From: Ancistrus triradiatus
Taxonomy: Eukaryota > Chordata > Actinopteri > Siluriformes > Loricariidae
DNA length: 64,000 bases
Reading direction: 5' to 3'
Assembly (NCBI GenBank): GCA_025084515.1
Contig: JAJAGP010000084.1
Location: 361,936-425,935, forward strand
Of the stretch, positions 33,828 to 44,374 are shown one piece after another. Made by a program: the position numbers and the translations under genes. Position 1 is the first letter of the stretch. Each line of letters starts with the position of its first letter. The notes below the pieces were generated by a model. It saw only the letters and a program-made list of their open reading frames with translations, was not told the origin of the DNA and made no database searches.

Positions 33828-35000
33828 CTACTGGTGTAGTGTTTAAAAATGGCAGTTGCTTTCAACATAGACATTTGCCTCTGGACCAACCATTACACTC
33901 TTGTGCCACCTACGTCAGGACCAATCATCGCATAGTTACTTCTTCACTCAAGGTTTCAGGGGCCGTTTCTCAATATGCGTACTTTTCTGTACTTATGTTC
34001 TCGTGAAACGTCATCAGTCGCAGCCCAAGCACTGTTCCATTTCTAAGTTCGCATCTAACCAAGTATGCACCAAATCCCCAGATGTGTTCTTGCTCCACCC
34101 ATATTATCAAGGATGTATTGGAGCAGACTTGTGCGGACTTGAACAGTGAAATATCCCACAATGCACTGCCAGCTCGGTAATGGGGGATGAGAGCACTCCC
34201 AACTGGATGTATAATTTCTAAAGTAATACTGTTATTGTGTCACGGAATGAAGTTAAGAGTTCAGGTGAGAATGTAGTTGTTTAAAATTCGACTATGCGGT
34301 CAGTTTATCAAGATAAAGCTTACATTAAAAAAATGCTCAGATTTCGGAGATGTGACGTAAAGTTATTAACGTATTTATTATGCATTATATGTATTATTCA
34401 TTCAGCCTGTATTCTAAATATGAATTGTCTGATATAAATTGAAGTTCAGAATTAAATTCCCTTCTAAAATCAGACTTCTTTGGTGCTCGCTTATGTTTGG
34501 GAAGGTTTTTATTTATGCTTAATTGAGATCCATCCGTTGTTACACGTAGATTAAACTATTCAATGAAAAATAAGAGATCTGAGCACTACTTCCACCACTG
34601 ACAGGCTTTATACAAGATGTTTTAGGATTTTATCTAAGTGTAAAAAGTAAACCAGGTTGTCTCCATAGCCAAGTACGCTGCTGTTCCGATTGTATAATAA
34701 CCAAACTGTGTCCTCCCTTCCCTTCACTCACAAGTTGAACTTCCCAGTCCAGACTTGGGAAGTACTCAAGTCTGAACTTCACGTACCTGGCACTGACAAA
34801 CGGTCAAGGTGTTGAGAAAAGTTCCAACAATGAAACAGGAGCTACCAATTTCCCTATAGATGGCGTTCTAAGAACTACAATCCTCCTCAATTTCCATGCG
34901 AGAAAGGGGGGAATTTCTTCAACAGTTCCAAGTGCAATAGTGCCTGTTTACAGCAAAGAACTTTAGCCAATCAGAACCCTGAAAGGACAATCGCATCTGG
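33828..35000. repeat. Interspersed repeat G, copy 2 (split)
   Basis: Left part 33828-33956 and right part 34803-35000 together match the uninterrupted copy at 20749-21060. Confidence 0.6.
33957..34802. mobile_element. Non-autonomous DNA element inserted in repeat G
   Basis: The termini GGCCGTTTCTCAATATGCG and CACTGACAAACGGTC are loosely inverted. The interior includes ATCCCACAATGCACTGCCAG and TTGTGTCACGGAATGAAGTT, words I associate with a common fish repeat. No transposase. Confidence 0.55.
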
Positions 35001-35439
35001 CGATATGCACACAAGTGATAGTAAACTTGAGAAACCTGGTACAGAGGCGAACCATTGCCCAATACAAAAAACAAAGCCAATCCTAGAGTTTCCAGTAACT
35101 GACTATGATGACATCACTTAAGTAGGTAGTTAACCATGTACAAAATATTTCCAGATCTAATAATCTAACTTTCTGAAACAGGGAACATTCGAATAAAGTA
35201 TATACCATGTTTTATAGCTATATAAGGACTATATTGTATGCAGCACAATGACGTATAATTTTCTACAAAGTACTTCTCTACTGTTTGTTTGCACGCTGTT
35301 GACAAAACATGTCGTGTATTGTGAAAACCTCGAAACAATACAAAAGGCGACGTGAATGGACATTGTTTAAGTGAACAGAGGTAGAAGCCTGAATTAGATT
35401 TTAAAGCGAGGCGGAAAACATGAGCTAAGTTTAGTTGGA
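35001..35439. other. No gene seen
   Basis: Nothing recognised. Confidence 0.45.
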
Positions 35440-35960
35440 AAGTTGGGGAAGCCGGCGTCTGCTTCAGATCTGTTCGGACGGCGACACACGTCGTGTCCTC
35501 GCGTCGGTTTAAAGCTAGTAACGTTGGGTGGGTGTGGGAACAAGCAGAAGAAATGTGAGGTGAATTTTAAAGCGGCTGTGTGTTTGTTGTTAGCAGCGAG
35601 AGCAGCGACTTTAGCCGCTAGCAGCATGACAAGTTCGAGCAAGATTGTTTGGAAGCGCGAGCGTGAGGAGTTACTGAGGAAAGAGGAAGGAGACAACCTG
35701 AACAGCCACTTCTCTCCACCCTGCAACTCAGCTCATGCGCCGAACAGTGTGCGAGCCCTTCAGCGGCCACTTACCGCAATGTGGGTCCGATACAGTTACT
35801 GTCTGTGCTCTCGATCTCCCGCAGAATCCGCTCGTGTTCCGCCGCGGCTTCTGCACTCGCCATCTTTCAGGTCTCTATCTCACTCACTCTGTCGCTCAGC
35901 CGCTCACTCACTCACTTACTGCCACCCCGAACCGCCAACGCGCCTGCGCGGTCTACACAC
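35440..35960 (-). promoter_or_regulatory. exoc6b: CpG-rich exoc6b promoter/first-exon region
   Basis: The stretch is visibly richer in CG dinucleotides than its AT-rich surroundings (GGACGGCGACACACGTCGTG, CGCCGCGGCTTC, CCGAACCGCCAACGCGCC). It brackets exon 1, as CpG-island promoters of housekeeping genes do. No TATA box is evident near the start. The transcription start would lie above 35863 on the minus strand. Confidence 0.6.
35775..35863 (-). CDS. exoc6b: exoc6b exon 1 (exocyst complex component 6B)
   Basis: 89-nt coding part with ATG at 35863 in a strong context (AAGATGG) and donor ATTGCG|GTAAGT. It encodes MASAEAAAEHERILREIE, then STDSNCIGPTL, and ends with the CG of an Arg codon. EHERILREIESTD and IGPTLR are the N-terminal signature of EXOC6B. 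Its phase (two bases into a codon) is exactly completed by exon 2 at 4791, giving 131 codons across the four exons in this window. Sec15B acts in exocyst-dependent vesicle tethering at the plasma membrane. Upstream 5' UTR limits are not determinable. Confidence 0.95.
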
Positions 35961-36488
35961 ACACAGGGCTGTCTCACTATCCTGGTGGGGACTTTCCATT
36001 GACTTAATGATTACTCTAGCTCAATAATGCTACACGTACACCTAACCATAACCCCAGACGTAACCTCAATATCCTAAAGGAGATATTTTGACTCTTTTGG
36101 TCTTTCAAAAGAAAGTTGCAGTTTCTGTAAAAAACAAAGTTTTCCCAACAAAATGTCCTGACAAGGTAAACAATGTCAGCTCTTTCTAACCTTGTGGGCA
36201 CACTTGGTTCCCACAATGATAGGCCTATATGAACACACACACACACACCTATTGCTGGTATAATACGAAAACAAGAATATGTAGGTCTGCAAAGTCATAT
36301 TTTAATATTTTTACGTTTTACCTGCTTTGTCCTTTGTCCTCACCCCCAAAGAACATAGTGTGGCTTGAGAGGACACTGGACTCCAGTACATCGCAGTGTT
36401 GAAGAGGGGTCGCTGTTGCAGGGCGGGGGAATTATCTCTCAATCGGCTTATCCTCCTCTAGACATAGGTCCCTCTGATAGTATAGAGG

Positions 36489-36543
36489 TAGTATAGACCT
36501 ATACTATACTATACTATACTATACTATACTATACTATACTATA
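36489..36543. repeat. (ATACT)n microsatellite
   Basis: Pentanucleotide run, about nine units, present only in duplication unit 1. Confidence 0.95.
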
Positions 36544-36693
36544 GACCGCTGGGCCAGTTTATAATCTGTGACCTTTTCCAAAGAATCCACTTGTGGCTTT
36601 ATGATGTCTTAAAAGAGCTTAAGTGACGGTTCGTTCACACACACACACACAAACCTATTCCTGGTATAATACAAAAAAATGTAAGTCTGCAAA

Positions 36694-36874
36694 GTCTTAG
36701 CAAACACCCTTATCCAGAGCAACTTACAATTGATACAGTCTTACAATCCAAGCAATTGTGGGTTAAGGCCCTTGCTCAAGGACCTAACAGTGGCAGCTTG
36801 GCAGAGGTGGGATTTGAACCCTGGACCTTTTGGTTCATAGTCCAGTGCCTTAACCACTAGGCTACCACAGTCCC
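36694..36874 (-). mobile_element. tRNA-SINE A inside duplication unit 2
   Basis: Near-complete minus-strand copy; absent from the equivalent position of unit 1. Confidence 0.85.
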
Positions 36875-37382
36875 ATGTCATGTCCTGATCATGATTGCAG
36901 GGGCTCACCCCCAGATAACATAGGGAGACTTGAGAGCACACTGGACTCCAGTACATCGCAGTGTTGGAGAGGGGTCGCTGTTGCAGGGCGGGGGAATTAT
37001 CTCCCGATCGGCTCAGCCTCCCTGAGACATAGGTCCCTCTGATAGTAGGCTACAGTATAGACCGCTGGGCCACGTCAGGCCAGTTTATAATCTGTGACCT
37101 TTTCCAAATAATCCACTTGTGGCTTTATGATGTCTTTAAAGAGCTTAAGTGACGGTTCGTTCACATTCATCATAATTAAGTTCAAGGCCTATAGATCTAG
37201 ATTTATTTTCAACTAGAAAATTATTAAAGTCTGTAAACTGTACACAAGAGATGGCCACATTTTGCATCATATTTAGCTATTTCTTGGGGGAATAATACAA
37301 ACTTTTAATAAATGAATTGGTTCAAACTTAAAAACAATAACAATAATAGTTACAACAGCTCCTTTATTATTGGGCAGCATGA

Positions 37383-37433
<51 letters not shown>
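37383..37433. repeat. (ATT)n microsatellite
   Basis: Uninterrupted trinucleotide run of about 17 units. Confidence 0.97.
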
Positions 37434-37434
<1 letters not shown>

Positions 37435-37439
37435 ACAAC

Positions 37440-37690
37440 AAGGGCGCTAGGGTGGTCCAGTGATCCAACATGCTAGCCAACACAGGCAGGGACCACGGCT
37501 CCTGACCCGGTGTGGCCCTCCGGCCACTGGATGTTTGAATGAGAGGAGGCAGGTCGTGGGTTCATCCCGATGCTGCAATAGCGACCTCTGCTGGCCCTGT
37601 GGTGGACTGGCGTCCTGTCCAGAACAATGTAACGCATGCGCATTGTGCTTCGGTGACTAGGCGCCTCCATGAACAGGACAAACGGAGATA
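37440..37690 (+). mobile_element. Third tRNA-derived SINE type
   Basis: tRNA-like head GGGTGGTCCAGTGATCC and a B box within GTCGTGGGTTCATCCCG, then CGACCTCTGCTGGCCCTGTG. A relative is at 57625. Confidence 0.55.
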
Positions 37691-38029
37691 AAACATGTAA
37701 ACAACAATAAGAAATAATCCAGAAGTTACCGTTATGTTGTTATGATTTACACGACGTTCAACACGCCATTTTAATAATTGTTTGACAATTACAGCTAAAA
37801 ATTGAATTTCTCGTTATTTAATAAGAAGTTGTAATAAAACTAAGATTTGTTCGCATATGCGTTTGTTGCAAACGGCTGTGATTATCGAGAGCCATTCGCG
37901 TACTTCCGTACTAACTAGTATGACGCGTCCCTATCGATGACTTTACCCTTTGTCTTACTTTTTAGTACGGTAGTGGGGTAGTATGGTACGTGTTTCTTAG
38001 CGTCAACAGCACCAGCCTATAGCAGTGTT

Positions 38030-38104
38030 ATAACACACAGCTCATGTTAAACAGTGCCGACAACTGCTGTCTGCTTCAGGTCCCGTCTTACTCCTCTGAA
38101 TCAG
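38030..38104 (+). other. bad: Predicted 5' non-coding exon of bad
   Basis: The sequence ends in a strong donor, CTGAATCAG|GTAAGA (38104/38105), and precedes the first coding exon by about 2 kb. The 5' limit is a guess. It contains no start codon that would extend the Bad frame. Confidence 0.45.
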
Positions 38105-38444
38105 GTAAGAACAAATCGTAGGTGACTTACATTTATACTAGGAAGTGTAAATGTATTCTATTGTGAAATGTAAGCCTGTATAGCATGTACGTTTCTGCAG
38201 ATCCTGAACTCAATAAGTTAGAAGCTAGCTAAATAACCTCCGCCATTCGGCTATCAAGCTTGACTCTGTTTTAAGTTTCTGTGTGGCGTCAGTGTGTTTA
38301 GTTCAAGTAAACATTTGTGTTCTTTTTTTTTTTCAAAACAACGAAACTAGACTTTCCTGCTAACGCTAAGTCGGAAGTAACTGGCTAGTTAACGAGAGGC
38401 AAAGTAGAGAGAAAACCTCTCGTATTAGTTTTATGTGGTTGTCC

Positions 38445-39235
38445 AAGTCCATGGAGTTCCTGCAAGTCAATTGATTTTGTACCGAGCCCGTTGATATCCT
38501 GCCATGTTGAAGTCCATGGGGTTTGTACCGACGACCATTATAGTGACAGTGCCGAGGCTACAGAGATACATTGTTGTTATGTGTCTGGAACCATAGAGGT
38601 CGTAACAGGGGCGTCATCCGACCCACTTTACTGGGGCACACGCCCAAAAATGTTTCTGTGCCCCACTTAAATTAAGGGGGTTAAAAGTAAAGTTAATTTT
38701 TTTTATCCTGGATTACCGAGCAGAATTACAGGATACGCCACTAGTTTCGGTTTTGGGTGGATGCAGCGGTGGCCACTGTCTCAGTGATAAGAAGCATGCC
38801 CCTCCCCCATCCGTAGATTTTATTTTATACTTGTGGAGTTTATGAGGCTCTGCAATTCATAATACAAGCCATTGTGGGTTAAGGATCTTGCTCAAGGACC
38901 TGACAGTGGCAGTCTGGCATAGGTGGGATTTGAACCCTGGACCTTCTGGTCCATAGGTCATTACTTTAACCAATGGCCACCGCAGTCCCAGAGCTGGCTG
39001 CAGATATCTGCAGAGTTGGCAGATATGTTACAGCATCCGAGTCCATACTACATTTGATTCGGCAGATACTTTACAATGTCCAAGCTGACAGAGATCTTAC
39101 TGTGTCCGAGTTAACAGATTTGTTACCATAACTTGACAGAGGTCTTACTGTGTCTGAGTCGGCAGAGATCGTACCATGTCTGAGCTGACAGATATCTTAC
39201 AGTGGTCAAGTCCATGGTGATCGTACCATGTTATT
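38445..39235. repeat. Degenerate 26-bp-type minisatellite, interrupted
   Basis: 38990-39235 holds drifting units such as GCTGACAGAGATCTTACTGT and GTCGGCAGAGATCGTACCAT. Related wording (AAGTCCATGGGGTTTGTACC) is at 38445-38590. In between lie unassigned sequence and a SINE fragment. Confidence 0.6.
38868..38988 (-). mobile_element. tRNA-SINE A, tail-less
   Basis: Minus-strand fragment from the tRNA-like head to AAGCCATTGTGGGTTAAGG. Confidence 0.75.
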
Positions 39236-39339
39236 GTCCAATGGAGTGTGAAGCTATACCAGTGATAAGCAAATATTTAGTGTTTGTGACTGAAGAAGTG
39301 GAGATTCTTCTTGAACGATTTTCATACAGGGACAAATTT

Positions 39340-39670
39340 TCAGATTTATTTCTATAGCGCTTTTTACAATGGAGCATTGTCTCAAAGAAACTTTACAATT
39401 TTAGATTATCTCCTAATAACTACGTCCAATCCCAAATTGAGCGAGCCTAGGCGACAGTGGCAAGGAAAAACTCCCGAAGTGTTATGAGGAAGAAACCTTG
39501 GGAGGACCAAGACTCAAAAAGGGACCCAACCTCCTTGGGCGGCATAGATGATAAATCTAAGAACGAAACTAAAGTCATGGAGTCAAAGTTCAAATAAAAC
39601 GTGAAATATGCGGCATTAAGTAGTAGGATACACAGAGTCACTCTAGGATCCTGAGTCTAAGCAGGAAAGT
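39340..39670 (-). repeat. Dispersed repeat family C
   Basis: Starts TATAGCGCTTTTTACAATGG and carries GACAGTGGCAAGGAAAAACT and GGGACCCAACCTCCTTGGGC; close to the 3296 copy. Confidence 0.8.
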
Positions 39671-40089
39671 ATGCAATGAAACTAATCAAGGGGTACTTCT
39701 AAGTAATCAAGAGATATCAACCAAACATTTGACTAGGTACACTAACTACAGAACAGACTGGTGTTATACAATGCACTAAATCCATATGCGTGTACTGTAC
39801 TCTGTACTGGACTCTATTCACATACAGGAGCACCAGCAGTGTTAAGAATATTTCAAGCCTCTAGAGTTTTATGATTGTGTCATAGAAGCACTGTCCATAC
39901 CTGTAAGATTTCTAGAAGTACTCCAACATTCATTTGTCTCAATATCAGTATCATTTCTTAAGGTGATTGAGAATAATTGTTGGAATAAGACACTTGAATC
40001 ATCTTCAGTAAGTGGAAGTTGAGTTATTCACAGGCACGTTGTTACTAAAATCTGACTGTGTCTGGTTTGATATTGTTCTAGCTTCCACA

Positions 40090-40204
40090 ATGGCCAAAAT
40101 ATGCACCATATCTGACAACGAATCAGATGCCTCTGATGATCAAGGCGAAACTCATGGAGCTGAGCCGTCTCACTCTGAGTACCACCTATCTGCAGCCCAA
40201 ACAG
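40090..40204 (+). CDS. bad: bad coding exon 1 (BCL2 associated agonist of cell death)
   Basis: Bad is a BH3-only protein that binds and neutralises anti-apoptotic Bcl-2 family members at mitochondria when dephosphorylated. This exon follows acceptor TTGTTCTAG (40081). ATG at 40090 has an ideal context (CACAATGG). It encodes MAKICTISDNESDASDDQGE and on to AAQT, an acidic, serine-rich N-terminus like fish Bad (SISDNES motif), and ends one base into a codon at AAACAG|GTGAGT. That G joins AC from the next exon to make Asp39. Joined with 42000-42196 and 43561-43701 it gives a complete 150-residue protein. Confidence 0.9.
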
Positions 40205-40952
40205 GTGAGTTAGTATCTAAGCTTGGTGCTGCGGGACGTACACAGAAGCATTTGCTGATGTCATATACCTCGTATCCAGGATGCACAAACACAAGGCACC
40301 ATGGTTCCTAACTAAACACAAGCCATCTGTTATTTCATATAAAGAAACGCCAAGGGACAGGTAAGGAGTTGGATAATGTAATATCACAACCGATCACTTA
40401 GAATAGTGTATATATTGTTAACAAATAATATCCCTTTGCAAGAATTGAATGTAACAGTAGACATAGCCAATTATCCATTAAGCCATAAAGCATTATCAGT
40501 TCAGTTTGTGGTTATTTCTTAAAGATGGCATTATTCTGCTGTTTAGGAGAACGTTTGGTACAATGTTAAGGCCAAGTGATATCTTCTCAATCAATCAAAA
40601 TTGATGTGTACAAGTATACGGCATTTAACGACCATCTAATCAAAATCAATGAACAATCAGCACTGCGGATCCACAAGCAGAGAGTCGTGTGTGTGTTCGT
40701 GTGTGTGCTTGTTTATTTAGAAACTCGCTAACAAATACTGTATTGGTAGTTGTGGGTTTCAGGTTTTGGAGCTTGTTTCTTTCTATAGTATTCCTGCACG
40801 TTGATTTTGTTCACCCTCTAAAGCTGAAAGGAAAATAAAAATGGTCACCTGTTTTGGGCTTGGCCGGTGTGTGTGTGTAAATAACTAGCTACCTTACCAT
40901 TCAGTCACGTTTGCTCATGTTTGGACTAAAGCCTTGGCTAACTTAGTTGAGG

Positions 40953-41101
40953 ACAGGATTGGGGAAGGCCTGCGATGGTGGCGTTGTAAGATGGTGATTT
41001 TAGTAAAAGGTGAACGTCCATCCTTGAACCGAGGAGGGGGCCTCAGAGTACACCTCTCACCATCTTACAATGGCGCCATCGCAGCCCTTCCCCAATCCTG
41101 T
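40953..41101. repeat. Near-perfect palindrome
   Basis: Left arm 40953-40997 (ACAGGATTGGGGAAGG...GTAAGATGGTGA) and right arm 41057-41101 (TCACCATCTTAC...CTTCCCCAATCCTGT) are inverted copies of about 45 bp with a 59-bp loop. It lies in a bad intron. Confidence 0.9.
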
Positions 41102-41199
41102 GTGAATGGCACACGTGGCCATTGTCATTAATGGCTATGTCAATCTGCATATTAAACTGATCACCGGTCCCATTGTTATGTAATGGTGCTGGTACCAGT

Positions 41200-41335
41200 C
41201 GTTATGCAAAGGTGCTGTATATAAGATTGGGGAAGTTTTCCAACTAGCTGAGACTGAAGAAGTCACTTAGATGAGTGACGAAACGTTTCTCCAACAAAAC
41301 ATTATGTCCAGATGAACAGATTCAACTTCTGGGAT
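41200..41335. repeat. Fragment of a widespread fish repeat
   Basis: Contains GACTGAAGAAGTCACTTAGA, TGAGTGACGAAACGTTTCTC and GTCCAGATGAACAGATTCAA, a block I know as recurring in fish sequences. It may be Penelope-like; the class is uncertain. Confidence 0.45.
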
Positions 41336-41659
41336 TGTCTATAAATGCATTTTTGGCTTCTGTCACACAAAAGTATGAGATCCATTCTCTTAAGTGTTAT
41401 GGCACTCCCTCAAACAGAATCGTAACAGAACATTGTCATATTTATAATTATTGTATTTTTTATTTCCATAAATTACCAAAGGTGTTTTCAGCAGAATCAC
41501 TTGCGTGTCGTTTGCATGTAGTTTTTTTTGTGAAAAAAACCCATTATATTAACATTACAGTAGGATACGACTATGGAATGTCCAGTCAACTTCCATTTCA
41601 GTCAATTACCTGTTTCACAGTACGTAATGCGGTTGTTAAACAGCACATATCAAGCCTCT

Positions 41660-41762
41660 TTTGGGCAACCCAAAGGCAAAAGTGGCAAAGAAAAACTCCC
41701 TCAAATGTGAGGATCCAGACTCAAAAGGGGAACCCATCCTTGTCTGGTCGACACTGGTAGAA
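41660..41762 (-). repeat. Dispersed repeat family C, short fragment
   Basis: AAAGGCAAAAGTGGCAAAGA, AAAACTCCCTCAAATG, GACTCAAAAGGGGAACCCAT. Confidence 0.6.
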
Positions 41763-41999
41763 AAAAGTGTATGACTGATGCATACCCAAAGCACAAGAAT
41801 TAACTCGAGGTTGTAAATATCATTATTTGTTAGTTCCATTAGCCTTATAGCTAATAATAATATAAAACTTAATACACCTAATATGTTTTGAACAATGAAT
41901 TAGATTTGGAAACAGTATGTAAATTTCATTTCCTGGGGAGGTCGGTCAATTTAACATTCATTACGCCAAAACGATTTTGTCTTTTGTTGCTTGTCACAG

Positions 42000-42196
42000 A
42001 CGTGGTAACAGCAAGGCACAGGAATCTCTCAGTCAATGAAGATGACCTCCAGGAGGCAGTGGTTGGGAGATCTGAAGATGGATTTTCATTTCGGCGTCGA
42101 ACCCACTCGGCTCCCGCTGCTGTGTGGGTAGCCAAGAAATATGGCAGAGAGCTGAGGAAGATGAGCGACGAGTTTGACACTTTACTCGACAAAGGG
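42000..42196 (+). CDS. bad: bad coding exon 2 (BH3 exon)
   Basis: Acceptor GCTTGTCACAG, donor GACAAAGGG|GTAAGA. It encodes Asp39 to Gly104, with RRRTHSAPAAVWVAKKYG (70-87) and then RELRKMSDEF (88-97). This is the BH3 helix, with the invariant Leu90 and Asp95. Ser75 sits in an R-x-R-x-x-S context equivalent to the AKT/14-3-3 site of mammalian Bad. Ser94 in R-K-M-S is the equivalent of the PKA site within BH3. The exon ends in phase 0. Confidence 0.97.
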
Positions 42197-42702
42197 GTAA
42201 GAGACTTTGTTGGTAACATTTTAAACCATTTTCTACGTTTCATGAAGTGGCAGAAAGGTACAATTTATTACATTTATGATTTTAAACCTTATATCTGGCA
42301 GCCACACCTGCTACCTGATGCCTGTGGTATGGAATACCAGTCAGTAAGCAGAGGAAGAAAGACTGGCATCAAGGTGCCATGAGGCATCAGAAAACACATA
42401 AGCAAGTCAGGTTGAGAGCTCAGCATGGCTTGAAGCACATGTGAAATAATATGGTGTTCAGGGTAACTCAGTACAAAATAACTAGTGATGGGCCAAACCA
42501 CAGTTTTTCAGTTTTCCTATCTGATTCCAGTCCACAACTGTCGATACCGATATAGATTCCTATACAGGAGGTTTTTTTTACACTTTAATATTGTGATTAC
42601 TATTGTAGGTACTGTGTAGGATTAGGCATTTTATTGATTCTGATTCTTATCGAATCCAATTTTGAAAAAATGTGCCTTTAAATTCTTTAGGTATAAAGAA
42701 TA

Positions 42703-42746
42703 CAGACGTCCCTCACTATATTGCTAGTTCACGAATTGCGGCTTCA

Positions 42747-42786
<40 letters not shown>

Positions 42787-42966
42787 ATGTACACAATGGA
42801 AACGCAGTACTGTTTGCACTCCCGTGCTGTGCCCATACGTTAAGCATCTCTCCTTGTCCACTTCACATCGACATGTGATCACTGTGCATAGTGTTGCTCT
42901 GCGGTGTTGTGTTTATAAAGCCCAGGTCTCTGGAACGTAACCCCCTCGATTGGTGAGGGATCACTG
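42703..42966. mobile_element. TA-flanked pogo/Tigger-like MITE
   Basis: Left end CAGACGTCCCTCACTATATT and right end GATTGGTGAGGGATCACTG are inverted (GTCCCTCA / TGAGGGATC), with TA on each side (42701-42702, 42967-42968). An inner (TA)n(TG)n microsatellite lies at 42750-42786. Confidence 0.7.
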
Positions 42967-43560
42967 TATATTTATTTTTTAGATTTCTAGATGTCTAGCA
43001 GTCAACAATCTCTCACCAAGAGGTACACTACCCAAAAGTAGCCTCCAAGAGACTTTTTATAGAACAGTGGTGTAATGGAAGAAGGTCGTCTGGTCAGAGG
43101 AGTGGTTTTTTTTTTCTCTTCCTCCTTTTTCCCCATCACATGGAGGGTTGACTTTGTGTGCTCCGTTTACCTGGGAAAGTGATAGATACACTGTGAGTGA
43201 CGATGACAGATCGGTGGGGTTGAGTGTGGTTGGTATTGCTCTGAAATCCCGAGTCCAGGTATTCATGTGGATGTTAGTTGGGTGTAACACCTACCTAAAC
43301 ATTGTTAAAGACGAAGAGGCTTTAAACTTTTGGTTCAGCATTGTATGTGGGTTAAGGACTATTATGTTAAAATATTTCTGGGATACACCCAATTCAAATA
43401 AATGAGTGTTTTAACTTTTAACTCCTTATTCCAAATCAGTTTTTCCCATAGCATTTTTTAAATGCTGTGTTTTGCGCACTTGCGTAAACAAGTTCAATGT
43501 GTAAAACTACTCCCTGTCATAAAGTTCTTCTAGGTAACCTGTACATTTAATCTTTGCCAG

Positions 43561-43701
43561 ATAACGCGGTCCAAGAGCGCAGGTACACAGCGTCAGATGC
43601 ATGTCTCCCGCAGCTGGTTAAGTTTCCTTTGGAGCCACAAAGAGTCCGAATCCGAGACCAGTAACAGCCTAACAGTACAAGACACTCGTCCTGCTACATG
43701 A
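43561..43701 (+). CDS. bad: bad coding exon 3 (C-terminus)
   Basis: Acceptor TCTTTGCCAG, phase 0. It encodes ITRSKSAGTQRQMHVSRSWL and SFLWSHKESE, ending ...DTRPAT-stop (TGA 43699-43701). SAGTxxQM and the SW-x-x-LWSHKE tail match the C-terminus of vertebrate Bad, which contributes to membrane association. This completes a 453-nt coding sequence with the two upstream exons. Confidence 0.93.
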   Translation: MTRSKSAGTQRQMHVSRSWLSFLWSHKESESETSNSLTVQDTRPAT

Positions 43702-44374
43702 AGCTTCAGCAGACGACCGGACAAATTAAGGATGAGGCAGAAGTGAAGGATCATTTCACTGTCATAACTGGCTAATGAAAAAAAATCACTATGTATGTGG
43801 ATTTAAATTCCTAGACCAATTACACTTGTTGCTTCAGAAAAAGTATCCTGTCTACTGCAGAGAAAACTGTGCAAGCCAGTTTGTGAAAGCGAGGGGTTAG
43901 TCCAATATGTGAGCCTTCTTAATCAGAAGCGTTGGTGCATGAAAAGGATGGGTCTTTTCAGTCACCATCAGGACAGTCTTCTTGAAGGTGGCTGTGGCCT
44001 TATGAAGTCCATACAAACCTTAATGAACAACGTTTTTCCATTACTGGTTATTTTGATCTCACTGGACCACCAAGATTTTGCTTCATGAACACTGTTGGAT
44101 GCATTTTTTGGATTTAGGGCTGCTGATCACAATAATCACCTTAAAATGTTCCTGTAATGTACCATTGTGTAGATATATAACCCATTTTTGTGGTGATTTT
44201 AAGTCTACTATTATATTGCCCACAAGGCAAGCTGTTCTGGTCAGTCCAAGTGCAAATAATGATTTAGGCATGTCTGGTCGTGCTTAAATCCAGTTAGATG
44301 CTGACAGACAGGCTATAAAAGCTGCTCACATTTACAGGTGCTGTGTGGATGCATGTTGACACACATTCTTCAGG
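43702..44374 (+). other. bad: bad 3' UTR, extent uncertain
   Basis: Downstream of the stop. Possible polyadenylation hexamers (AATAAA) appear only far on, at 45258 and 45444. If used, the 3' UTR would include the protein relic at 44375-45130. Confidence 0.4.

Larger units (their letters stand above)
4792..35774 (-). other. exoc6b: exoc6b intron 1 (about 31 kb, repeat-filled)
   Basis: Intron between exon 1 (donor at 35774-35773) and exon 2 (acceptor just above 4791), phase 2. Its content is itemised below: Tc1 copies, two LINE 3' ends, SINEs, minisatellites and a few coding-like fragments of unknown nature. No recognisable complete gene is nested in it. Confidence 0.85.
36231..37165. repeat. 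Tandem duplication, two units
   Basis: Unit 1 (36231-36635) and unit 2 (36636-37165) share an ACACACACACAC start, CTGGTATAATAC, TAAGTCTGCAAAGTC, GGACTCCAGTACATCGCAGT, GGGTCGCTGTTGCAGGGCGG, ACATAGGTCCCTCTGATAGT and GAGCTTAAGTGACGGTTCGT. Unit 2 contains a SINE; unit 1 contains an expanded ATACT microsatellite. Confidence 0.9.

Noticed and set aside
35443..36027. 194-codon plus-strand open frame across the CpG-rich region
   Set aside because: It overlaps exoc6b exon 1 on the opposite strand, has CG-driven composition and no family character; GC-rich promoters often lack stops.
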